The notes: a model not told the origin generated them from the letters alone. 64,000 bases of DNA from Clostridium amylolyticum (GCF_900142075.1 NZ_FQZO01000008.1:62001-126000), one strand, 5' to 3'; shown: positions 7,495-16,139, counted from the stretch's first letter. Made by a program: numbers and translations.

Positions 7495-8100
7495 ATGTCA
7501 AATGAAGTTTTAGATACCAGAACAAAAATATTGCAAACCACCATAGATATAGTAGGTCTTAAAGGTGAGGTTACCATTAGAGAAATCACGGAAAAAGCTG
7601 GAGTAAATGTAGCCGCCATCAACTATCACTTTGGTAACAAAAATAATTTACTAAAGGAAGTAGAAAATTATTATTCAGATTTATTATACAACTCTCAGGA
7701 AAAGATACTTAAAGATGAAGCTGCTGCACCTAGAGAAATATTGCTTAATTGGGCACATAGCTTATTAAATTTTATGTTTTCTTATCCCGCACTTATAGGA
7801 TTAATAGTAAATCTTACTACAGAAGATAAAAGCTATAACCCAGTACTTATTCAAAAAATATACCTAAACAAAGAAATCCAAGTGATGGTAGAGGAAACCA
7901 TCAAAGAAAGCACAGGCATCGATAACCCCAAGCTCCTAAACTATAAGTACTTACAGCTCTTTTCTGGAATACTGGGGCCAGTGGTAAACCGTTTAGTAAC
8001 CCAAACATTTGACGGGGCTCCCAGCTCAATGGATTTCAATAGTCGAGAAGAGTTGGATGAATATATTGGCCTTCTGATAGAATCAGTTGTAGGCAATTGA
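7495..8100 (+). CDS. TetR family transcriptional regulator
   Basis: A 201-residue repressor. The N-terminal helix-turn-helix (residues 10-55) reads TKILQTTIDIVGLKGEVTIR then EITEKAGVNVAAINYHFGNK, with the TetR-typical INYHFGNK recognition end. The C-terminal ligand/dimer domain is unassigned. It precedes the MMPL exporter on the same strand, so local control of the exporter is the simplest inference; many such pairs sense lipophilic compounds. A GGAGG site lies 7 nt before the ATG. Confidence 0.9.
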   Translation: MSNEVLDTRTKILQTTIDIVGLKGEVTIREITEKAGVNVAAINYHFGNKNNLLKEVENYYSDLLYNSQEKILKDEAAAPREILLNWAHSLLNFMFSYPALIGLIVNLTTEDKSYNPVLIQKIYLNKEIQVMVEETIKESTGIDNPKLLNYKYLQLFSGILGPVVNRLVTQTFDGAPSSMDFNSREELDEYIGLLIESVVGN

Positions 8101-8102
8101 GA

Positions 8103-8262
8103 ATTTGTTTTTTTAGGTAAGAAGTAAGAAAATAGGTAAGAACTAAGAAGTAAGAGGTAATAGTTGTGGTGAAAATTCAGCTTTGCTGAATTTTTTCAAA
8201 ACTCTTACCTCTTAGCTCTTACCTCTTACTTATCTACAAATTTCAATTTAAGTTCTAAAAGG
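8103..8262. repeat. Long imperfect intergenic palindrome
   Basis: The left half is built from GGTAAGAAGTAAGAGG-type units and the right half from the complementary CTCTTACCTCTTAGCTCTTACC units. They meet at an inner hairpin AATTCAGC-ttt-GCTGAATT (about 8176-8194), with AATTTGT/ACAAATT at the outer ends. It separates tetR from the exporter gene and could act as a terminator or be a MITE-like element. It holds no open frame. Confidence 0.6.
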
Positions 8263-8318
8263 CTTCTATGCTTATTGACTCTCATCTCCGGCCATGTTAC
8301 AATTAAAACAAATATTTA

Positions 8319-8330
8319 AAACAACTGTTT
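8319..8330. promoter_or_regulatory. Possible TetR operator upstream of the exporter
   Basis: AAACA-ac-TGTTT forms a short inverted repeat, and a further AAAACA lies at 8305-8310. It sits 27 nt before the exporter start codon at 8357. Placement next to a tetR gene is the only support. Confidence 0.25.
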
Positions 8331-8356
8331 GAATAAAATTTATGGGGAGAAGGTAT

Positions 8357-10435
8357 ATGAGAAAATTTGCAGGTTTTATAGTTAAGCATAGAAAATTTAT
8401 TATTGGTTTTTATATGATTTTGATCCTGCTTTCTATAGTAGGGATGCAGTTTGTTTCCATTGAGTATGATTTAAGCTCTTATCTTCCTAAAGAAATCAAC
8501 TCTATTAAGGGTAAGAATAAGCTTAGTGAGGATTTTAACATCAATGGTACGGCTAGTTTAATGGTTAAGGAGAAGGAACTTTATAAGGTTCTGGAGATTA
8601 AGGAAGGTATTAAAAATATTCCTGGCATCACTTCTGTTATTTGGCTGGATGATGTAGAGGATATAAATAAGCCTAGGGAGTTTATGGATAAAAATCTTTC
8701 TAAAAGATTTATCACAGAGGATTATAGCTTGCTTCAAATTCAGTTTAAAGAAGGAAATGATACCTTAAATACTAGAAATGCTATAGACAAGATTAATGAA
8801 ATTGTTAAAGTTGAGCATTATATAGGAGGACAGGCTGCGGTTTCAAAGGATATGCAGGATACCACCTCCAGGGAGATTATATACTATTCTGTAGTGGCCT
8901 TTGTGATTATAACCATTATTCTATTAATGTCTTCTAGGGCTTATTATGAGCCTATACTATTCTTTATTACCATAGGTGTTGCTATTTTGCTTAATATGGG
9001 CAGTAACGCACTCTTTGGCAGTGTATCTTCCAATACCTATTCCGTGGCCAATATACTTCAGCTGGCAGTTTCCATGGACTATTCTATCTTCCTGCTTCAT
9101 AGGTTCCATGAGGAAAGTGAAACAAAGGATAAGGAATCTGCCATGGTGGAAGCCATATCAAAAACCTTTAGTTCTGTATCTGCCAGTGCTCTTACCACTG
9201 TAGGAGGCTTTTTAGCTCTGGTGGTAATGAAATATGGCATGGGTAAGGATATGGGGCTTGTACTAGCAAAAGGTGTTTTCTTTAGTTTAATTTCAGTGGT
9301 AACCTTGATGCCCTGCTTAATACTTGTTACAGAAAGCCTTAATAAATATACTCACAAAATACTTTTACCTGACTTTAAAAATATATCTGGCTGGATGGTT
9401 AAAAGAAGGCATATAGCTTTGATTTTAGCCCTGCTCTTAGTAATTCCAGCATTTCTTGGACAATCAAAACTTAAATATTATTATTCCACAGAAAAAACTT
9501 TATCTTCAAAATCCAACTCCGTCCTTGCTAATGAAAAGATAGAAAGCATCTTTGGCAAAAGCAATGAGCTTATACTTATAGTTCCAAAAGAGGATAAGGT
9601 TAAGATTAAAAATCTCTCTGAGGAGATAAAAGCTTTAGATAAGGTGGAATCAGTACAAGGGCTATATTCTATGGCAGATGAAACCTTACCTGACTTTCTT
9701 ATTCCTGAAGAAGTTAGAAAGACCTTTGAGTCTCCTAAGTACACTTATTTTATATTAAATATTCTAGAAGAAGTGGAAGGAACGGAAACAAAAAAAACTA
9801 TTGAAGATATCCAATCTACAGCAAGTAAATACACAGGCGACTGGTACTTAACTGGAGAAGCTGCAGTATATACGGACCTTCAAAAGGTTACTTCAAAGGA
9901 TTTCGACAGAGTGACTATTATTTCTATTATCATCATAGGATTGATTTTGTTATTCACCTTTAAATCCCTAACCTTGCCACTGATTTTAGTGTTTGTAATT
10001 CAGCTGGGCATTTGGATTAACTTAAGCATCCCATATTTTATGGGCTCCAAGCTTAATTTTATATCCTTTATCATCATAGGAGCCATTCAACTGGGGGCTA
10101 CGGTGGATTATGCCATATTATTTACTTCAAGGTATGAGGAAAATTTGAAGGAATTTAAGCCTATAGAAGCTATGAAAAAGACCATAGGAGATACTGGGAG
10201 GTCTGTGCTTACCAGTGCCTTGATACTTATGGCGGGTACCCTTAGTGTTTCTTTTATCACCACCATAAAGTCTGCTTCTGAGCTTACTCTGCTAATAGGT
10301 AGAGGGGCTTTTATAAGCCTTCTGCTGGTTTATATATTGCTGCCAGCTCTTTTATTAGCTCTAGGTCCTATAATTAAACACACCACTATAGCATGGCCTA
10401 AAATCAAAAGTGATAATAACAATATAAGCATGTAG
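8357..10435 (+). CDS. MMPL/RND family membrane exporter
   Basis: A roughly 692-residue transporter with a duplicated RND layout: a membrane helix near the N terminus, an extracellular domain, and five clustered helices, repeated once. Sterol-sensing-like segments recur (LQLAVSMDYSIFLLHRFHEE in the first half, IQLGATVDYAILFTSRYEEN in the second). The conserved aspartates in the two DY motifs are the proton-relay type residues of MMPL proteins. An in-frame ATG at 8342 overlaps the ribosome site GGGGAG; the ATG at 8357 with 7-nt spacing is the better start. It probably exports a lipid or amphiphile together with the next gene. Confidence 0.92.
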   Translation: MRKFAGFIVKHRKFIIGFYMILILLSIVGMQFVSIEYDLSSYLPKEINSIKGKNKLSEDFNINGTASLMVKEKELYKVLEIKEGIKNIPGITSVIWLDDVEDINKPREFMDKNLSKRFITEDYSLLQIQFKEGNDTLNTRNAIDKINEIVKVEHYIGGQAAVSKDMQDTTSREIIYYSVVAFVIITIILLMSSRAYYEPILFFITIGVAILLNMGSNALFGSVSSNTYSVANILQLAVSMDYSIFLLHRFHEESETKDKESAMVEAISKTFSSVSASALTTVGGFLALVVMKYGMGKDMGLVLAKGVFFSLISVVTLMPCLILVTESLNKYTHKILLPDFKNISGWMVKRRHIALILALLLVIPAFLGQSKLKYYYSTEKTLSSKSNSVLANEKIESIFGKSNELILIVPKEDKVKIKNLSEEIKALDKVESVQGLYSMADETLPDFLIPEEVRKTFESPKYTYFILNILEEVEGTETKKTIEDIQSTASKYTGDWYLTGEAAVYTDLQKVTSKDFDRVTIISIIIIGLILLFTFKSLTLPLILVFVIQLGIWINLSIPYFMGSKLNFISFIIIGAIQLGATVDYAILFTSRYEENLKEFKPIEAMKKTIGDTGRSVLTSALILMAGTLSVSFITTIKSASELTLLIGRGAFISLLLVYILLPALLLALGPIIKHTTIAWPKIKSDNNNISM

Positions 10436-10464
10436 AAAATAAAATTAAGAGGAAGGTAATATTT

Positions 10465-12234
10465 ATGAAAAAGAAATTTATAAGCGCTATGCTTTTATCT
10501 TTCATACTCTTAGGTAATGTGGCAGCCCATGCTGCCTCTGCTAAGGATGAGACAGTATATGTTTCTATAAATGGGGATGGAAGTCCAGCTTCTATAAAAA
10601 TAGTAAACCACGTTTATGGTCTAGATGGTGCTTCGGAGTTTGTAGATTACGGTAACTACGCGCATATTAAAAACCTCACCAGCGCTGTTACCCCTGAAGT
10701 TAAGGGAGATGAGATTAAGTGGAACCTTAATGAGCTAAAGCAGAAGGAATTCTATTATGAGGGTTCCATAGAAAAGGAGCTTCCCATTAAAGTAGAAATC
10801 AAATATTTTCTTGACGACAAAGAGGTTAAAGCTGAGGAGTTAGCTGGTAAAACCGGAAAACTGAAAATAGCCTTTAAGATTAAATTTAATAAAGATAATC
10901 CTGAAGCCACAAAGCTTATGGCTCAAATTCAAGCTGCTGCAAATTTAGACGTATTTACCAATATAAATACTGAGGATGGAAACAAGGTGGTGGTGGGTAA
11001 AACTGCTAACATTAATTTTGTAGCTCTTCCTCCTAAGGATGCTGAGTTTACTTTGGAAATGGAGGGAAAGGATATAGAGCTAGAGCCTATAACCATCACC
11101 GTGCTTCCTGCAGCCTTTAATCTTCCTGAAGATATTAAAACAGGCATGGATTCACTTACCCAGGGGCTAGGTGATATGGAGAAGGCATCTAAAGACCTAG
11201 AAGGAGGCATGGCCAAAGCTATTGATGGTACAGGAAAGCTTAAAAATGGCATGAATGAGTTAAATGGTGGGCTTAACAACCTTTATAAAGGTTCCAATGA
11301 AATTTATACTCAATCTAAGAAGCTTTCATCAGGCATGAATGAATTTCAAAAAGGACTTAAGACTATGTCAGATAAAAGCGGTGAAATGGTAAATGGATTA
11401 AACTCCTTGTCTGGAGGCCTTAATGAATTGTCACAAAATAGCGCTGGCATATTACAGGGTCTAGATGGCCTGCAGGGAGGAGCAAAATCTATTAATGATG
11501 GCCTGGAAAATTTAAGTGGTGGTGCTTCTCAGCTTAAAGAAGGCCATGACAAGCTTACAGAGATAGCAAAACTTTATGCTGATAGTCCTGACCCTATGGT
11601 GCAAGCTATGGCAAAAGGCATTCTTGAAGAAAAGAAAGGCATAGATGCCTTAAGTGGAGGCCTGCAACAAAGCGCTGCAGGAATGAAAAATTATGAAATG
11701 GGCGTTGGTAAGATAAAGGAAGGCTATAAAGTCTTTAATAAAGGATTAAGCGATGCCTCAGCTGGCATGAAAGAAGCTGCAGTTCAAAGTTCTCAGCTCC
11801 CTGCGGCATTAAGCGAAATACACTCAAGCTTTGCTTCCATTAATGATGGTACCTCAAAATTATTTAATGGCCTTGGAGACATTAGCAGCGGTATAGGAAG
11901 CATGAAAAAAGGAACGGATAATTTACCTAATGATGTGGGTGCTCTTATAAAGGGTGAGGAGGAACTTAAGAAGGGAATAAATAAGCTTGGCAATGAAGGC
12001 ATTAAAAAAGCTAGAGTCAGCCTTGAGGATAACCTTAATAATAGCTTTTTAGGAAATAATAAAGAAAACATCTATACTTCCTTTGCAGATAACCATAAGA
12101 ATAAAAATTCTACCGTACAATTTATTATGAGAACTCCTGAAATTAAAAAAACAGAAGATAAAAAATCCTCCCTCCCTGTAATAGAAGAAAAAAACAGCCT
12201 ATGGCAAAGATTTTTAGACCTTTTTAAAAAATGA
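10465..12234 (+). CDS. Secreted protein with X-X-X-Leu-X-X-Gly heptad repeats
   Basis: A 589-residue exported protein. The signal peptide (residues 1-24) ends at AAHAAS. A beta-rich domain of about 200 residues follows. Residues 230-510 form a long helical region of xxxLxxG heptads (LKNGMNELNGGLNNLYKGSN, LNSLSGGLNELSQNSAGILQ), the signature found in YhgE/Pip-like and MMPL-partner proteins. The C terminus is charged. It starts 29 nt after the exporter gene and probably forms an envelope-spanning unit with it. There is no C-terminal membrane helix, unlike YhgE. Its role is inferred only from context. Confidence 0.8.
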   Translation: MKKKFISAMLLSFILLGNVAAHAASAKDETVYVSINGDGSPASIKIVNHVYGLDGASEFVDYGNYAHIKNLTSAVTPEVKGDEIKWNLNELKQKEFYYEGSIEKELPIKVEIKYFLDDKEVKAEELAGKTGKLKIAFKIKFNKDNPEATKLMAQIQAAANLDVFTNINTEDGNKVVVGKTANINFVALPPKDAEFTLEMEGKDIELEPITITVLPAAFNLPEDIKTGMDSLTQGLGDMEKASKDLEGGMAKAIDGTGKLKNGMNELNGGLNNLYKGSNEIYTQSKKLSSGMNEFQKGLKTMSDKSGEMVNGLNSLSGGLNELSQNSAGILQGLDGLQGGAKSINDGLENLSGGASQLKEGHDKLTEIAKLYADSPDPMVQAMAKGILEEKKGIDALSGGLQQSAAGMKNYEMGVGKIKEGYKVFNKGLSDASAGMKEAAVQSSQLPAALSEIHSSFASINDGTSKLFNGLGDISSGIGSMKKGTDNLPNDVGALIKGEEELKKGINKLGNEGIKKARVSLEDNLNNSFLGNNKENIYTSFADNHKNKNSTVQFIMRTPEIKKTEDKKSSLPVIEEKNSLWQRFLDLFKK

Positions 12235-12320
12235 TTAATAACAAAACAAAATTTAGAAAAATATTATCACAATCTGAAAAATTAAAAACAATGAAACAAA
12301 ATAAAACCTTTAAAAGCTTA

Positions 12321-12352
12321 AAAGGCATTCTCAATTATATGAGAATGCCTTT
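12321..12352. terminator. Bidirectional terminator between convergent genes
   Basis: AAAGGCATTCTCA (12321-12333) pairs with TGAGAATGCCTTT (12340-12352). It lies between the heptad-repeat gene (ends 12234, plus) and the NlpC/P60 gene (ends 12362, minus), with A/T runs on both sides. Confidence 0.85.
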
Positions 12353-12361
12353 ATATTAACT

Positions 12362-13579
12362 TTAATTTAATATTCTTCTTGCTGCATAGAATTTGTAAAC
12401 TTTTGATACTTTAACTTTATCACCAGTATGAGGTGCGTGTATAAAGTTTCCATTACCTACATATATACCAACATGTCCAGCATGTGTGAATACTAAATCT
12501 CCAGGTTGCATTTGAGATTGAGATACCGCTCTTCCTGCACCTATTTGGTTATAGGTTGTACGACCTATACTAATTCCAAATTTTCTAAACACATATTGAG
12601 TAAAGCCTGAGCAGTCAAATCCACTTGGTGTGGTTCCACCATAAACATATGGAATTCCTTGGAATTGGTATGCATAGTTTAAAAGTGATACAGCGCTGGC
12701 AGATGCAGATTCATCTCCCCTTGATAAAGGTCTATTTGCTGCTTCTCTTGCTGCCTGTATAGCATCTAATTTTGACTTAGCTTTTTCTACAGCTGCATTT
12801 ACCCTTTGATCTATATTTGTAGATACTATGTTCTTTCTTATAGATACTAGTGTGGTAAGAGAGTTTCTAATATCATTTTCCCCACTGGCATCATTGTTGA
12901 TTACGCTAATTGGGAACTCAACTACGGTCCATTCTCTAGTATCTAGGTCTACTTCAACTTTAGCTCTTTCTGCTTTAGCTTCTGCTATGACTTTATTCTG
13001 CTCGTCCACCTTGCCTTTTAATTCAGCAAGCTTGGCTTCATTTTGCTGTTTAAGCACTCCAACCTCTAAAACTTTTCCATCTAATTCTTTTACTTTATCG
13101 TCAAGCTCTTGCTTTTTATCATTTAAGTCTTTAATTATTTTTTGATCCATGCCCATAAGCTTCCCTACTGCTTGAGCTCTTGCTATGAAATCGCTAAATC
13201 CTTTTGCTTCTACTAATAAAGAAATGTAAGCGTTTTGACCGCCGGATTTGTATATTGCTCTCATTCTGCTGTCAAAAAGATCTTGTTTTTCTTTAAGCTC
13301 TCCTTTTAATTTTTCAATAGCTTTTTGAGTGTCTTCCACTTGTTTTTGAAGAGCTGCAATCTCTTGATTGTTCTTTTCTATAGCTTGATTCATGGAACCA
13401 ATTTGTTCATCTAGTATGTTAAGTTGTTCTTCTAAGCCTGCAATTTTATCTTCAATGGCATTATATTGGTCCCTACTCTGTTGTATTTGCTCTTGAGTTA
13501 CTGGCTCTGCAAATACCACAGCCCCCTGCCCAATTACAAAGGATGCTGCAACTACCGCCGCAATAATCTTCTTATTCAT
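12362..13579 (-). CDS. Coiled-coil NlpC/P60 peptidoglycan endopeptidase (paralogue 1)
   Basis: A 405-residue secreted wall hydrolase. A signal peptide (1-24) is followed by a long coiled coil (about 30-215; EEQLNILDEQIGSMNQAIEK-type heptads) with the PcsB/CwlO-like stretch YKSGGQNAYISLLVEAKGFS near 111-130. A catalytic NlpC/P60 domain (about 295-405) follows. The Cys-His-His set is visible: Cys323 in FDCSGF, His369 in AGHVGIY, His381 in FIHAPH. Such enzymes cut D-Glu-DAP type bonds and are often controlled by WalRK and FtsEX. The start codon lacks an adjacent ribosome site; GGAGG lies before an intervening stem-loop (13589-13626). Confidence 0.95.
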   Translation of the reverse strand: MNKKIIAAVVAASFVIGQGAVVFAEPVTQEQIQQSRDQYNAIEDKIAGLEEQLNILDEQIGSMNQAIEKNNQEIAALQKQVEDTQKAIEKLKGELKEKQDLFDSRMRAIYKSGGQNAYISLLVEAKGFSDFIARAQAVGKLMGMDQKIIKDLNDKKQELDDKVKELDGKVLEVGVLKQQNEAKLAELKGKVDEQNKVIAEAKAERAKVEVDLDTREWTVVEFPISVINNDASGENDIRNSLTTLVSIRKNIVSTNIDQRVNAAVEKAKSKLDAIQAAREAANRPLSRGDESASASAVSLLNYAYQFQGIPYVYGGTTPSGFDCSGFTQYVFRKFGISIGRTTYNQIGAGRAVSQSQMQPGDLVFTHAGHVGIYVGNGNFIHAPHTGDKVKVSKVYKFYAARRILN

Positions 13580-13588
13580 GCGTATGAT

Positions 13589-13626
13589 TGCCCTGAAATT
13601 TCTGAGTTTTGCTCAGGGCAGCCTCC
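13589..13626 (-). promoter_or_regulatory. Shine-Dalgarno separated from start codon by a stem-loop (NlpC gene 1)
   Basis: On the minus strand GGAGG (13626-13622) is followed by C, then TGCCCTGA (13620-13613), a 16-nt loop, TCAGGGCA (13596-13589), then 9 nt and ATG at 13579. With the hairpin folded, GGAGG and ATG are 10 nt apart; unfolded they are 42 nt apart. A competing smaller stem CTGAG/CTCAG (13616-13612 with 13606-13602) cannot coexist with the long stem. The paralogue at 15342 lacks this insert and has GGGGG about 10 nt from its ATG. Confidence 0.6.
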
Positions 13627-13657
13627 TTCCCCCACATATATATTTTAAAATTGTCCT

Positions 13658-13700
13658 AGCCGACGAAATTATTATAACATTTAAAAAGTAAATTGGACAA
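13658..13700 (-). promoter_or_regulatory. Promoter of NlpC/P60 gene 1
   Basis: Minus-strand TTGTCC, an 18-nt spacer and a perfect TATAAT, followed 6 nt later by GTCGGCTA. The arrangement matches base for base that of the second NlpC/P60 gene, supporting both as real promoters. Confidence 0.65.
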
Positions 13701-13711
13701 CCCACTTTTTT

Positions 13712-13729
13712 AAATGTTTACAAAATGGT
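13712..13729. promoter_or_regulatory. Shared 18-bp upstream element of the NlpC/P60 genes (site 1)
   Basis: AAATGTTTACAAAATGGT is identical to 15455-15472 upstream of the second gene, at the same relative position to the promoter. Read on the minus strand it contains TGTAAA with a TTTAAC-like half-site 11 nt away, loosely resembling the WalR direct repeat TGTWAH-N5-TGTWAH. Confidence 0.5.
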
Positions 13730-13946
13730 TAAAATTTAATTACATACTTATTACTAATTTTCACGTATATATTAAAATAGATATTTTTTATTTACATATT
13801 ATTTAAAATCCTACAATATTTTTTTCATATTAGCACTAAAAGCCCTTATAAAATAACAAAAACCGCAAGCATGGTAAAAAAGATTGCTGTTAATATTTTA
13901 TACTTATTTATTAACAACTCATCAAATGATTGTTTACATTTTAAAA

Positions 13947-13983
13947 GGCGCAGCTATGTATAAATTATACAATGCACTGCGCC
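13947..13983 (-). terminator. Terminator of NlpC/P60 gene 2
   Basis: GGCGCAG (13947-13953) pairs with CTGCGCC (13977-13983), with an inner TGTATAA/TTATACA stem. On the minus strand it is followed by TTTTAAAATG. It lies 58 nt past the stop codon of the upstream gene. Confidence 0.7.
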
Positions 13984-13993
13984 CTGTTATTTA

Positions 13994-14045
13994 CATCTAA
14001 ATATGCACCTATATACTACATTTAAATATTCACCTATATATTAAA
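13994..14045. repeat. Short tandem repeat at the 3' end of NlpC/P60 gene 2
   Basis: Two imperfect copies of about 26 bp, of the form ACATCTAAATATGCACCTAT then ACATTTAAATATTCACCTAT, run into the stop codon at 14041. Confidence 0.5.
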
Positions 14046-15342
14046 GTACTCTTCTAGCTGCATAGAATTTCCATATTGGAGAGATTTTAAGTACATCACC
14101 AGTTTGTGGTGAATGAATAATTTGACCATTTCCTATGTAGATTCCTACGTGTCCAGCGTTAGGGAATACTAAATCTCCTGGTTTTAACTGATCTCTTGAT
14201 ACAGGAGTTCCTACATCTATTTGATCATAGGTTGTCCTTCCTATATTATATCCAAAAGCTCTAAATACATAAGAAGTAAATCCTGAGCAGTCAAATCCAC
14301 TTGGAGTTGTGCCTCCCCAAACGTAAGGGATGCCTAAAAATTTATAAGAGTAGTTAATTAAACTTGCAGCACTAGCTGATCCTTGTCCCTCTCCTCTGGA
14401 TGGTGGTACTGGATTTGAAGGTTTTGAGGATGATCCACCGCTAGAGCTATTATTACCATTAGCCGCTGCAGCTCTTCTTGCTGCTTCTTCTGCTGCTCTT
14501 TGAGCTGCCCTTTGCGCTTCTCTCTTGCTTAAAGTATCCTTACCTTTATTAATGGCACTTTCAATTTTTTTATCTACATTAGTTGATACTATTTTGCTTC
14601 TTAAACTTACAAGGTTATTTATGGAGTTGGTGATATCACTATCACTGCTGGAGCTGTCATTTATAACATCTATAGGGAATTGTACTATGGACATTTCCTT
14701 AGTATCTAGATCCACCACTATTTTTGCTTTTTCAGCTCTAGTTGCTTGTACAATTACATCTTGATCTTTCTTTTTATTTTGAAGATCCGCCATTTTAGCT
14801 TCATTTTGCTTCTTAAGCTCTAGTAATTGAGCATTTTTATCATCTAAGGATTTTTTACTATCGTTAAGTTCTTTTTCACTAGTGTGAAGTTCTTCTATGA
14901 TTTTTTTGTCCATTCCCATAAGTTTGCTAACGGCTTGTGCCCTAGCTATAAAATCACTAAATCCTTTTGATTCCACTAAAACAGAAAGATAGTTGTTTTG
15001 TCCCCCGGATTTGTATATAGCTCTCATTCTTTTATCAAACATCTCTTGCTTCTGCTTAAGTTCTTCCTGAAGCTTTTCAATTTGCTTTTTTGTATCTTCA
15101 ATTTGTTTATTTAAAGCATCTATGTCCGCGTTATTCTTGTTTATAGTTTCTTGAGTAGCAATAATCTCTTGGTCTAAGATTTGAATCTTTTCTTCAAGAT
15201 CTGCTATTTTCTGTTCAATACTATTAAGCTGGGTCTTGCTTTCCTCAATTTGCTGCTGCGTAGCTGGTTCAGCCAACGCCACTACAGCTTGACTACTGAT
15301 TATGGATGCTGTAATTACCACTGCAAGCAATCTCTTCTTCAT
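14041..15342 (-). CDS. Coiled-coil NlpC/P60 peptidoglycan endopeptidase (paralogue 2)
   Basis: About 433 residues, a close paralogue of the preceding gene product. It has a signal peptide (1-25), a coiled coil with YKSGGQNNYLSVLVESKGFS, then an Ala/Arg-rich helix (REAQRAAQRAAEEAARRAAA) and a Ser/Gly/Pro linker absent from paralogue 1. An NlpC/P60 domain follows with Cys352 (FDCSGF), His398 (AGHVGIY) and His410. The start at 15342 has GGGGG about 10 nt upstream; the in-frame ATG at 15360 lies over that site. The tandem pair with near-identical promoters suggests duplication and shared cell-wall stress or growth control. Confidence 0.95.
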   Translation of the reverse strand: MKKRLLAVVITASIISSQAVVALAEPATQQQIEESKTQLNSIEQKIADLEEKIQILDQEIIATQETINKNNADIDALNKQIEDTKKQIEKLQEELKQKQEMFDKRMRAIYKSGGQNNYLSVLVESKGFSDFIARAQAVSKLMGMDKKIIEELHTSEKELNDSKKSLDDKNAQLLELKKQNEAKMADLQNKKKDQDVIVQATRAEKAKIVVDLDTKEMSIVQFPIDVINDSSSSDSDITNSINNLVSLRSKIVSTNVDKKIESAINKGKDTLSKREAQRAAQRAAEEAARRAAAANGNNSSSGGSSSKPSNPVPPSRGEGQGSASAASLINYSYKFLGIPYVWGGTTPSGFDCSGFTSYVFRAFGYNIGRTTYDQIDVGTPVSRDQLKPGDLVFPNAGHVGIYIGNGQIIHSPQTGDVLKISPIWKFYAARRVL

Positions 15343-15402
15343 ACGTGTTTTCCCCCACATTCTTTTTTTGTAGACATTTTGTCCACTTTTTATTAATATT
15401 AA

Positions 15403-15450
15403 CCGACAAAATAATTATATATCTAATTAATGGACAAACTCAACCTTATA
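15403..15450 (-). promoter_or_regulatory. Promoter of NlpC/P60 gene 2
   Basis: Minus-strand TTGAGT, an 18-nt spacer and TATAAT, then 6 nt and GTCGGTTA. It aligns with the promoter of paralogue 1, including the shared GTCGG downstream of the -10 region. Confidence 0.6.
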
Positions 15451-15454
15451 GGAC

Positions 15455-15472
15455 AAATGTTTACAAAATGGT
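15455..15472. promoter_or_regulatory. Shared 18-bp upstream element of the NlpC/P60 genes (site 2)
   Basis: Exact second copy of AAATGTTTACAAAATGGT, directly upstream of the second promoter. Confidence 0.5.
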
Positions 15473-15504
15473 AAATATTCAAATACTTTTTGGTTAAAGC
15501 CCGC

Positions 15505-15540
15505 AAAAAAATCCTAAGTTTCATAACCTAGGATTTTTTT
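15505..15540 (-). terminator. Terminator of the DUF3784 gene
   Basis: AAAAAAATCCTA (15505-15516) pairs with TAGGATTTTTTT (15529-15540). It lies 41 nt past the DUF3784 stop codon and is T-rich in both directions. Confidence 0.75.
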
Positions 15541-15580
15541 CTACATAAATATATACTTTACTAACTTACTTAAAAATAAT

Positions 15581-15880
15581 TTATTTATATTTCTTTGCAC
15601 TAAGGGATTGCAATAAGGATGCACTAAACATCATAACTATAAATATTACCACAAACACTAAGGTATATCCTTTTATAAAGTAATCTAGTATTCCTAGTAC
15701 AAGCCCTAGTATACCCAAAATAATGTTAAATATACCGTTAAACTTAACGTAGGCCTCCTTGTTAGTGACCCTGCTACCAGTCACCAGTATCTCTCTCACC
15801 TTTTTATTATAAGTAATCAAAAGTCCAAAAATTATAAACCAAAGGCTCGCTAATAAAATTATCAATGTAGATCCAGTCAT
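15581..15880 (-). CDS. DUF3784 small membrane protein
   Basis: A 99-residue integral membrane protein with three hydrophobic helices (about residues 4-24, 48-68, 70-92) and a charged loop. GSRVTNKEAYVKFNGIFNII between helices 1 and 2 is typical of the DUF3784 family. Its function is unknown. AGGAG lies 9 nt before the ATG. It is monocistronic, between the wall hydrolase pair and the tRNA gene. Confidence 0.7.
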   Translation of the reverse strand: MTGSTLIILLASLWFIIFGLLITYNKKVREILVTGSRVTNKEAYVKFNGIFNIILGILGLVLGILDYFIKGYTLVFVVIFIVMMFSASLLQSLSAKKYK

Positions 15881-15989
15881 TATTTACATCTCCTTTTAAA
15901 TACAAAAGTACAATAAAACAATTATACAACAAGATATACTAATTTAGAATTTTAAATTTTAAATTAGGTTAAATTATACTAAAACTGTA

Positions 15990-16018
15990 TTGACAGTTTT
16001 AATATCCTTCTATATAAT
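15990..16018 (+). promoter_or_regulatory. Consensus promoter of tRNA-Pro
   Basis: Perfect TTGACA (15990-15995), a 17-nt spacer and perfect TATAAT (16013-16018), ending 12 nt before the mature tRNA. Confidence 0.9.
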
Positions 16019-16030
16019 TAATTATGTTAT

Positions 16031-16106
16031 CGGGGTGTGGCGCAGATGGGAGCGCGCGTGCTTTGGGAGCATGAGGTCGCAGGTTCAATCCCTGTCACCC
16101 CGACCA
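16031..16106 (+). tRNA. tRNA-Pro (TGG)
   Basis: A 76-nt cloverleaf: acceptor CGGGGTG pairs with CACCCCG, discriminator A and encoded CCA follow, and the T-arm contains GGTTCAATCC. The anticodon stem GTGC/GCAT carries loop TTTGGGA, giving anticodon TGG (proline). It is a single tRNA with its own consensus promoter and terminator. Confidence 0.95.
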
Positions 16107-16109
16107 AGA

Positions 16110-16139
16110 AGGAATTGCAATTTTGCAGTTCCTTTTTTA
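16110..16139 (+). terminator. Terminator of tRNA-Pro
   Basis: AGGAATTGC pairs with GCAGTTCCT around AATTTT and is followed by TTTTTTATTT, directly after the CCA end. Confidence 0.85.

Noticed and set aside
13605..13640. Riboswitch or c-di-AMP aptamer before NlpC gene 1
   Set aside because: The segment is under 40 nt, a single hairpin with no known aptamer core; it is better described as a structured spacer.
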